Source: Nanobdellota archaeon | GTDB lineage: Archaea; Nanobdellota; Nanobdellia; SCGC-AAA011-G17; ARS1403 | NCBI GenBank assembly: GCA_018831025.1 | Contig: JAHJRB010000064.1 | Coordinates: forward strand, 1 to 12,814 | Reading direction: 5' to 3' | DNA: 12,814 nt | Part shown: piece by piece, positions 7,529 through 12,814 of the stretch | Position numbering within the stretch: position 1 is the stretch's first letter | Layout: every line of letters begins with the position of its first letter | Notes under the pieces: generated by a model | Databases searched by the model: none | What the model was told of the DNA's origin: nothing | What the model saw: only the letters and a program-made list of their open reading frames with translations | Program-made: the position numbers and the translations under genes

Positions 7529-9151
7529 ATGAGCAATCAAGTACAACCAATATTTATTTTGCCAGAAGATACTAAAAGAATTACTGGCAGGGATGCTCAG
7601 AGAAACAATATAATGGCTGCTAAAGCTGTTGCGGAGACAGTCAGAACTACTTTAGGTCCTAAAGGGATGGATAAAATGCTGGTTGATTCTATGGGAGATG
7701 TTATTGTTAGTAATGACGGAGTTACTATATTAGAAGAAATGCAAATTGAACATCCTGCTGCTAAGATGATTGTTGAAGTTGCTAAAACCCAAGAAGATGA
7801 GATTGGAGATGGAACTACAACTGCTGTTGTGCTTGCTGGGGAATTACTTAAAAATGCTGAAGATTTACTTGATAGAAATATTCATCCTACTGTTATTAGT
7901 AAAGGTTATAGATTAGCTGCGGAGAAAGTTCATATTATATTAGATAAATTAGCTGAAAGAATCAATAAAGACGATGATAAACTATTAAAACAAATTGCTA
8001 TAACTGCTATGACTGGTAAAGGGGCGGAGAATGCTAAAGAGATATTGGCTGAGTTAATTGTAAAAGCTATAAAAGAAATTTCTGATGAAGAAGGAAAGGT
8101 TAATTTAGATGATATTAAAATTGAGAAAAAAGTTGGTAATGGGATACAAGATTCTGAATTAATTAAAGGAATAGTGCTTGATAAAGAAAAAGTGCATAGC
8201 GGGATGCCTAATAGAGTTGTAAAAGCTAGAGTTGCTTTATTGGATGTTCCTATTGAGATTAAAAGTACTGAGGTTGAAGCTAAAATTAGTATTACTGATC
8301 CAAATCAGCTACAAAGTTTCTTAGATAAAGAAGAAGAAATGATTAGAAATATGGTTGATAAAATTATTAGAAGCAAAGCTAATGTTGTTGTCTCACAAAA
8401 AGGTATTGATGACGTTGCTCAATATTTACTAGCTAAGAATGGGATTTATGCTATTAGAAGAGTTAAAGAAAGCGATATGGAGAAATTATCCAGAGCTACT
8501 GGCGGTAAAATTATAAGTAATTTAAATGAGCTCAATGAAAAAGATCTTGGTTATGCTGGTGTTGTTGAAGAAGTTAAATTCGGAGATGAGGATATGACTT
8601 ATGTTAAAGATTGTAAGAATCCTAAATCTGTGACTTTACTTATTAAAGGCGGAAGCAAACATGTTGTTGATGAAGTTGAAAGAGCTGTAACTGATGCAAT
8701 TGGGGATGTTAATGCTGCTTTGATTGATGGAAAGGTAGTCGGCGGTGCTGGCAGTGTTGAAATAGAAGTTGCTAAACAATTAAGAGAATATAGTAATAAA
8801 TTAAGCGGGAGAGAACAGTTAGCTGTACTTGCTTTTGCTGATGCTATGGAAGTTGTTCCCAGAACTTTGGCGGAGAATGCTGGTCTTGATCCAATTGATA
8901 TGATGACTAATTTAAAATCTGCTCATGAAAAAGGCGGAAAGTGGATGGGCGTTGATGTTTTTAGAGGTAAGGTTATGGACAGCTGGAAAGAAGGCGTTAT
9001 AGAACCACTTAAAATTAAAACTCAAGCTGTTAAATCTGCTTCAGAAGTTGCAGAATTAATCTTAAGAATTGATGATGTAATTGCCGGCGGAGCGGGAAAT
9101 AAAGGAGGGGGAATGCCACAAGGTATGCCTCCTGGAATGGGTGGATATTAA
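7529..9151 (+). CDS. ths: Thermosome subunit (group II chaperonin)
   Basis: ATP-driven cytoplasmic folding chaperone forming a double ring with a built-in lid. At 540 residues it is full length for archaeal subunits. Visible are TLGPKGMDKML (41-51) and SNDGVTILEE (61-70) of the nucleotide site, GDGTTT with catalytic D94 (93-98), the apical domain (about 215-365), LIKGG (371-375), the second equatorial half with D389 matching the GroEL Asp that activates water, VVPRTLAENAG (442-452), and a Gly/Met-rich tail GGGMPQGMPPGMGGY. The usual VVxGGGAxE reads VVGGAGSVE (403-411), a mild change. The start is supported by the Shine-Dalgarno site. Whether this is the only subunit in the genome cannot be seen here. 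Two small genes and sua5 follow closely on the same strand. Confidence 0.98.
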   Translation: MSNQVQPIFILPEDTKRITGRDAQRNNIMAAKAVAETVRTTLGPKGMDKMLVDSMGDVIVSNDGVTILEEMQIEHPAAKMIVEVAKTQEDEIGDGTTTAVVLAGELLKNAEDLLDRNIHPTVISKGYRLAAEKVHIILDKLAERINKDDDKLLKQIAITAMTGKGAENAKEILAELIVKAIKEISDEEGKVNLDDIKIEKKVGNGIQDSELIKGIVLDKEKVHSGMPNRVVKARVALLDVPIEIKSTEVEAKISITDPNQLQSFLDKEEEMIRNMVDKIIRSKANVVVSQKGIDDVAQYLLAKNGIYAIRRVKESDMEKLSRATGGKIISNLNELNEKDLGYAGVVEEVKFGDEDMTYVKDCKNPKSVTLLIKGGSKHVVDEVERAVTDAIGDVNAALIDGKVVGGAGSVEIEVAKQLREYSNKLSGREQLAVLAFADAMEVVPRTLAENAGLDPIDMMTNLKSAHEKGGKWMGVDVFRGKVMDSWKEGVIEPLKIKTQAVKSASEVAELILRIDDVIAGGAGNKGGGMPQGMPPGMGGY

Positions 9152-9152
9152 A

Positions 9153-9308
9153 TTGGATTACCAAAAAGATTCTGGAAATTATGTTAGAGTTATTATATAT
9201 GAACAACCTAGTAAAACTGCTGAAAGATTAGACAGAGATATGAGACCAAGACCTCACCCATATAGCTCTGATGAATTAGATGTAGATTCTACTAAATGGT
9301 TAGGTTAA
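9153..9308 (+). CDS. Small acidic protein of unknown function directly behind the thermosome gene
   Basis: About 51 residues if started at TTG 9153, one base after the thermosome stop; GTG 9141, which overlaps the thermosome, is the other option, and the first in-frame ATG after the thermosome stop (9240) would leave only about 22 residues. GGTGG at 9140-9144 could serve as a Shine-Dalgarno site for the TTG. The chain reads like a real protein: a strand-like YVRVIIYEQ, then a polar RLDRDMRPRPHPYSSDELD stretch and a WLG end. No family recognised. Its stop is one base from the next ATG, so the two are probably translated together. It may be a lineage-specific gene or the remains of a longer one. 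Confidence 0.5.
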   Translation: MDYQKDSGNYVRVIIYEQPSKTAERLDRDMRPRPHPYSSDELDVDSTKWLG

Positions 9309-9309
9309 A

Positions 9310-9546
9310 ATGAGAAATTATAATCCTTACGGGGATGAATACGAAAGAATTCTATATGCCTCTTGTGGTCATCCAGATGTATTAGATCCTGAATTGATGA
9401 GAAGATTTCAAGAATATTTAAGAGAAAATCTTGGTGCTCCAGCTTTTGCTATTTCCTTAAGATTCCAAGCTTTATTATTAGAAGAAGCAGATACTTTACT
9501 TTCTATCGCTACAGATTTTGATGAAGTGGATGTAGATACTGCATAA
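9310..9546 (+). CDS. Small acidic helical protein of unknown function
   Basis: A 78-residue protein, not recognised. The N-terminus is NPYGDEYERILYASCGHPDV, followed by two likely amphipathic helices (about residues 27-42, DPELMRRFQEYLRENL, and 46-68) and an acidic end DFDEVDVDTA. One C and one H occur as CGH, too few for a zinc site alone. The ATG follows the previous stop by one base, indicating translational coupling, and the gene is 17 nt upstream of sua5. Codon use resembles the thermosome gene, supporting a real coding frame. It could be a partner of the 51-residue protein; that is inference only. Confidence 0.7.
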   Translation: MRNYNPYGDEYERILYASCGHPDVLDPELMRRFQEYLRENLGAPAFAISLRFQALLLEEADTLLSIATDFDEVDVDTA

Positions 9547-9563
9547 TAATCAGGTTAACTCCC

Positions 9564-10112
9564 ATGACTAAAATATTTGATAAAGAAAATTTTGATTTAA
9601 ATTTTTTAAAAGAAAATTCTGTTTTTATTTATCCTACAGACACAATCTATGGTATTGGCTGTGATGCGACTAATGAAGAAGCTGTTAAGAGAATTAGAGA
9701 TATAAAAAATAGGGATAAAAATCCATTTTCTGTAATTGCTCCGAGTAAGGAATGGATACTTAAAAATTGTGTTGTTGATGAAAAATGGCTAAATAAATTA
9801 CCTGGACCTTACACTTTGATATTAAAATTAAAAAATAAAAATTGTGTTGCTTTTAATGTTAGTTTTTCAAATACTCTGGGAGTTAGGATTCCTGATCATT
9901 GGTTTAATGAAGTTGTTAAAAAAATTAATAAGCCAATAATAACTACTTCTGTTAATAAATCTGGGGAAAAATTTATGTCTAGTATTGAAAGCTTAGATGA
10001 ATCTATTAAAGGAAAGATAGACTTTATTATTTATGAAGGAGAGAAAATAAGTAAACCTTCTACTCTTATTGACTTGTCTAAGGATAAAATAGAAATTAAA
10101 AAAAGAGATTAA
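9564..10112 (+). CDS. sua5: Threonylcarbamoyl-AMP synthase, YrdC/Sua5 family
   Basis: Makes threonylcarbamoyl-AMP from threonine, bicarbonate and ATP, the first step of t6A37 modification of ANN-decoding tRNAs. The 182 residues cover the YrdC domain only, without the C-terminal Sua5 domain. Motifs seen: YPTDTIYGIGCD (23-34), IKNRDKNPF (47-55, the KxRxxxNPF-like ATP/substrate loop), LPGPYTLIL (79-87), LGVRIP (105-110), TSVNKSG (128-134) and PSTLID (165-170). All usual blocks are present, so it should be active. It lies 17 nt behind the 78-residue gene. Its TAA (10110-10112) overlaps the stop of convergent trpS. No strong Shine-Dalgarno site precedes the ATG, so it is probably read from the upstream transcript. 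Confidence 0.93.
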   Translation: MTKIFDKENFDLNFLKENSVFIYPTDTIYGIGCDATNEEAVKRIRDIKNRDKNPFSVIAPSKEWILKNCVVDEKWLNKLPGPYTLILKLKNKNCVAFNVSFSNTLGVRIPDHWFNEVVKKINKPIITTSVNKSGEKFMSSIESLDESIKGKIDFIIYEGEKISKPSTLIDLSKDKIEIKKRD

Positions 10113-11203
10113 TCTTGTAAATATTTGTTAATTACTTTTTTTGCTTTTTCTCTTTTAATTTGATGAGTTTTTAAAAAAGAATTTATTTTTTCTATTGTAA
10201 TTTCTTTTAACTCAGAGGTTAGTAATTTTCCGCTTTTATAATCGTCATAAATCTTTTTTAGTTTGTTATCATTTGGTTCAAAGAATGTTTTCAAGTAAAT
10301 GTAAGAAACATCTACATCTGGGTTTCCGCCTTTTTCTTTATGCTCTTTTAAACTTGGTTGACCACCTGAAAAAGCGTATTTTTTTATTTTTGCTTCAACT
10401 TCTTTTTTTGAATCTGTTAAAGCAATATAAGTTTCAGGCTTTGAAGAGCTCATTTTTGTGTTTGCTCCTTGCAAACCGGGCACCAATTTATGAAATGTAA
10501 AGCATGGCAATGAAAAGTTCATTCTTGATGCTATGTCTCTGGCTAGATTAGAGTGATTTAATTGATCAAAACCAATAGGAGTTAAAGTTGTTTTTGTTCC
10601 TTCTAATTGCGGGTATATTATATCTGCTACCTGAGTTAAAGCTGAAATTAGTTTTTGAGGGTTAATATCTCCATAGATGTCTTTTATTTCATTAAATGTT
10701 GTTTTTGCAGAAGCTAACTTACTTAGATTCATATATTCTTTTTCATTATTTTTTGGACCTTCTGTCTGAAAATAAAATTTAAGATTTTTTTTAGATAAAC
10801 CTAGAGCAATATAATTAGTTAGATATTCTTCGATTGCTATTTTTTTTGCTTCTTCTAATGGAATATTTCTTGTTAAATTTGCCTCTAAATCTGCTGCCAA
10901 TAAATAAATTTTAGCTCCTAATTTTTGGTAGTAAATGACTTGGTTTATAACTGACATATGTCCAAAATGGAAAACTCCCGATGGCATTAAACCTGTAAGT
11001 ACAGCAAATTCTTTTTTCATTTCTATGCAATCATAAATTTTATTGAAATCTTTATGTCCTATAACTAATTCTCTTTTTATTTCTAAAGGAGCATTTTTTA
11101 ATTTTTTAGCATATTGTGAGAAACTATTTACACCAAACTCTTTCATTAATTTTTTATAATTTTTTACTTCCTTTACTTCCCAAGGATCTATTCTAGATTT
11201 CAT
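10109..11203 (-). CDS. trpS: Tryptophanyl-tRNA synthetase
   Basis: Charges tRNA-Trp. The 364-residue class I enzyme is of the archaeal/eukaryotic type: N-terminal IDPWEV, the HIGH-like HFGH (79-82) after TGLMPSG, ADLEANLTRNIPLEEAKKIA (104-123), LQGANTKMSSSKP with the KMSKS-like loop (250-254), and AFSGGQPSLKEHKEKGGNPD (277-296), all matching human WARS in order. One unusual spot: the conserved DQDPHxRxTRD reads DQLNHSNLARD (213-223), so several residues of this active-site block are changed while the surrounding motifs stay intact. The start at 11203 is 25 nt from a TATA box, giving a leaderless mRNA. It converges with sua5, sharing 4 bp at the stops. Confidence 0.94.
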   Translation of the reverse strand: MKSRIDPWEVKEVKNYKKLMKEFGVNSFSQYAKKLKNAPLEIKRELVIGHKDFNKIYDCIEMKKEFAVLTGLMPSGVFHFGHMSVINQVIYYQKLGAKIYLLAADLEANLTRNIPLEEAKKIAIEEYLTNYIALGLSKKNLKFYFQTEGPKNNEKEYMNLSKLASAKTTFNEIKDIYGDINPQKLISALTQVADIIYPQLEGTKTTLTPIGFDQLNHSNLARDIASRMNFSLPCFTFHKLVPGLQGANTKMSSSKPETYIALTDSKKEVEAKIKKYAFSGGQPSLKEHKEKGGNPDVDVSYIYLKTFFEPNDNKLKKIYDDYKSGKLLTSELKEITIEKINSFLKTHQIKREKAKKVINKYLQD

Positions 11204-11227
11204 AATCTTTTTTAATTAAAGCTTCTA

Positions 11228-11240
11228 TAAATAGTTTTTG
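11228..11240 (-). promoter_or_regulatory. BRE/TATA box of trpS
   Basis: CAAAAACTATTTA on the minus strand, its end 25 nt from the ATG. It is identical in sequence and spacing to the box ahead of the intron-encoded endonuclease (1011-1023). Confidence 0.6.
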
Positions 11241-11295
11241 AATTGTTGTTTTATACATCAATAATAATTAAAAAATAATATATTTTCTTTATTAT

Positions 11296-11646
11296 ATGAC
11301 TGTTTCATGGAATGGTAAGATTTTCTTTTTTATTGATAGGATATGGAAAAATTTTAGATGCTTCTATCACAATAATTATACCTTGTTTGATATATTGTTT
11401 TTAATTTTATATCTTTTAGAACAGCTATTTTTAATTTATTTTTTATATTTATATCCTAATTATCCTTCCCTTATCGCGAGTATTTTTGCTATAGTGGTTA
11501 TAACTACAGTTTCTATTCAAAAAATTATGTTGGATAGTAAAAATAAAGCAGTAAAAGAAGAAAATACAGAATTAACAATGAATTATAATAAATTAATAGG
11601 AGAATATACCCATATTAAAAACTTAAGAAAAGGGAGAGAATTATAA
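11296..11646 (+). CDS. Small two-helix membrane protein with a charged C-terminal tail
   Basis: A 116-residue protein. It has a short N-terminal segment, a hydrophobic helix at about residues 29-52 (TLFDILFLILYLLEQLFLIY), a short YPNYPS turn, a second helix at about 57-78, then a soluble, coiled-coil-like tail KNKAVKEENTELTMNYNKL. The layout (two helices around a YP-containing turn, then a polar tail with SKNKA) is reminiscent of DUF1003-type proteins, but the match is loose and I would not name it. The start is the only reasonable ATG; an AT-rich stretch lies upstream, but I see no convincing single TATA box. Divergent from trpS (92 bp apart) and its stop overlaps the convergent 35-codon gene by 6 bp. 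Confidence 0.65.
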   Translation: MTVSWNGKIFFFIDRIWKNFRCFYHNNYTLFDILFLILYLLEQLFLIYFLYLYPNYPSLIASIFAIVVITTVSIQKIMLDSKNKAVKEENTELTMNYNKLIGEYTHIKNLRKGREL

Positions 11647-11748
11647 TAAAACTTTTAATCTTTCAATTGCTTTCTGTGCTCTTCTATCTATCTCTTTAAC
11701 TCTTTTTTCACTTTCTTTTACTAACCTTTGTATTTCTTTGTCTGTCAT
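11641..11748 (-). CDS. 35-residue helical protein of unknown function
   Basis: The reading frame begins MTDKEIQRLVKESEKRV and ends KAIERLKVLL. Hydrophobic residues spaced 3-4 apart (I, L, V, I, A, I, L) predict one amphipathic or coiled-coil helix. The start is supported by a TATTTAAATA box whose near edge is 23 nt upstream, the same spacing as other leaderless genes here. It converges on the membrane protein gene, with overlapping ends, and lies downstream of the permease gene on the same strand (49 nt gap). No family recognised; its small size is the main reason for doubt. Confidence 0.5.
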   Translation of the reverse strand: MTDKEIQRLVKESEKRVKEIDRRAQKAIERLKVLL

Positions 11749-11770
11749 GTTATTTTTTTACTTAATTTTT

Positions 11771-11780
11771 TATTTAAATA
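11771..11780 (-). promoter_or_regulatory. TATA-like box for the 35-residue protein gene
   Basis: The palindrome TATTTAAATA, 23 nt from the ATG at 11748 and 17 nt past the stop of the permease gene. Confidence 0.4.
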
Positions 11781-11797
11781 TTTGTATCTTGTAAATA

Positions 11798-12814
11798 TTA
11801 CTTTCCTCTTAAATGTCTTTTTATATTATAAAACTGTGCACTTGCCCTATATACAATTGCAATAATTGCTATGAATATGAACATGTAAGCTAATAAAATA
11901 GATATTTCTTTTGAGATTGCTTTTAATGAAGATTCAAATAAAATTAATTTTCTTAAAATAGATTCACCTATTACAAAGATGTTGAAATTTGCTATATTTT
12001 TAATTGTAGTTGGAAGTGTTTCTAGTGGGATTATTGTATTTGAGAAGAATAATAATACAGTTCCTAAGGAAATTGCTCCTACTGTAGCTGTTTCTTCTGA
12101 TGTGAATACATAACCAACAATCATACCTAATAATATGAATACGGTTGTGATTAATAGTATGGCTAAAGATACATTACTTAGTGTAGAAGCCAAGGATGGA
12201 TTTATAGCCATCATAACACCAAATACAACTATTAATTGAACGGTTATAATCAAAATGTTTGTTAAGTAAGTTGCTAAAACAAAAATTCCTGAATTTGTGG
12301 GCGAGATAAAATTTCTGAAATAAGCAGATGAGATTTTTTCTCTTATAACAGTTATTGAAGATAGTAATAATGAAACAAACATAACTATCATCATTATTAA
12401 TGTGGGGAATAAGTAATTAATGTGTGTTTTTTCTCTTGAGATTGGCTTTGTAACTGTTTTAATCGGACTTACTATAGAGTCAACATCTGTTACCTCAATT
12501 GCCTCTATTTTTGTTATTATTGAATCTGTTGAATCTTTAACATCTTGTATTCTTTGATTATTTGCTGAGATGTCTTCTTTTAAAGAAGAGATGCTTGTTA
12601 ATACATTATCTCTTGTGGATGATTGGCCGGAAATATCTTTGAATAATGCTTTTAATGAGATTACTAAATCTTCAAGTTGGGTAAACTTTCTTGTTTCATT
12701 GAAATCTGTTTTTAACTCATTTGTTTTATTTTGTATTTCCTCTAAGATTGCGTTTGGTTCTGTAAAATCTAAATTCATACTCATTAAAGAACCTTCTACA
12801 TTTGCTAACTCATC
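11798..12814 (-). CDS. ABC-2-type transporter permease, N-terminus off the window
   Basis: The frame stays open to the right edge, so the Met codons at 12784 and 12778 are probably internal. Residues below are numbered from 12784. Residues 1-115 are polar with heptad-like spacing (LEDLVISLKALFKDI, SSLKEDISANNQRI), probably an extracytoplasmic coiled coil. Five membrane helices follow, at about 124-147, 166-193, 205-227, 232-254 and 294-313. The gap between the last two holds FNIFVIGESILRKLILF, in the place of the conserved ABC-2 segment before the last helix. This fits YhgE/Pip-like or ABC2_membrane_3 permeases: one N-terminal helix (outside the window), a long extracellular domain and five C-terminal helices. 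The ATPase partner would be expected just beyond the window. Substrate unknown. Confidence 0.8.
   Translation of the reverse strand, partial: DELANVEGSLMSMNLDFTEPNAILEEIQNKTNELKTDFNETRKFTQLEDLVISLKALFKDISGQSSTRDNVLTSISSLKEDISANNQRIQDVKDSTDSIITKIEAIEVTDVDSIVSPIKTVTKPISREKTHINYLFPTLIMMIVMFVSLLLSSITVIREKISSAYFRNFISPTNSGIFVLATYLTNILIITVQLIVVFGVMMAINPSLASTLSNVSLAILLITTVFILLGMIVGYVFTSEETATVGAISLGTVLLFFSNTIIPLETLPTTIKNIANFNIFVIGESILRKLILFESSLKAISKEISILLAYMFIFIAIIAIVYRASAQFYNIKRHLRGK

Noticed and set aside
9081..9152. N-terminal extension of the small gene behind the thermosome, starting at ATG 9081
   Set aside because: The extension overlaps the conserved Gly/Met-rich thermosome tail in another frame and reads as non-protein-like; a start near 9141-9153 is more plausible.
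10273..10500. 75-codon frame on the plus strand
   Set aside because: Antisense to the conserved KMSSS/AFSGGQ region of trpS.
12740..12784. Complete permease gene starting at ATG 12784
   Set aside because: The frame is open to the window edge, there is no promoter or ribosome binding site before 12784, and the family expects an N-terminal membrane helix that is missing.

Overview
This window looks like part of the chromosome of an AT-rich archaeon. The evidence is a group II chaperonin (thermosome), a eukaryote/archaea-type TrpRS, archaeal 16S and 23S sequences, bulge-helix-bulge (BHB) RNA introns and TATA boxes placed for leaderless transcripts. The small dense genes, low GC and several lineage-specific small proteins suggest a DPANN lineage (Woesearchaeota/Pacearchaeota-like). 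That placement is inference; a tree of the spliced 16S would settle it.

Positions 1-5817 (minus strand) hold an rRNA operon transcribed right to left: 16S, tRNA-Ala(TGC), then 23S, whose 3' end lies off the left edge. All three RNA genes are interrupted. The 16S carries a 105-nt BHB intron between E. coli positions 793/794. The tRNA-Ala carries a 28-nt BHB intron inside its T-loop. The 23S carries a 341-nt group I intron after U1931, a 44-nt insert in the helix 89 loop that folds as a minimal BHB intron, and a 939-nt BHB intron at 2566/2567 encoding a LAGLIDADG homing endonuclease with its own promoter. In each BHB case, cutting after the second base of each 3-nt bulge restores the exon length expected from other organisms. 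Two splicing chemistries (protein endonuclease plus ligase, and a self-splicing ribozyme) must therefore act on one transcript. A BHB-type processing stem also flanks the 16S.

Positions 5818-7440 hold the rRNA leader with a perfect hairpin and diverged tandem repeats, a 33-codon eL41-like ribosomal protein gene, and two tandem paralogous genes of unknown function, all on the minus strand. Positions 7441-10112 (plus strand) hold the thermosome gene with a real Shine-Dalgarno site, two small unknown genes packed behind it, and a YrdC/Sua5 gene for t6A tRNA modification. Its stop codon overlaps that of trpS, which runs convergently (10109-11203). Positions 11296-12814 hold a two-helix membrane protein, a 35-codon helical protein and the C-terminal part of an ABC-2-type permease that runs off the right edge.

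Most of the window serves translation and protein folding: rRNA, tRNA-Ala, eL41, Sua5, TrpRS and thermosome. Six genes have a TATA-like box whose near edge lies 21-25 nt from the start codon, so leaderless mRNA appears to be the norm; the thermosome gene is the clear exception.
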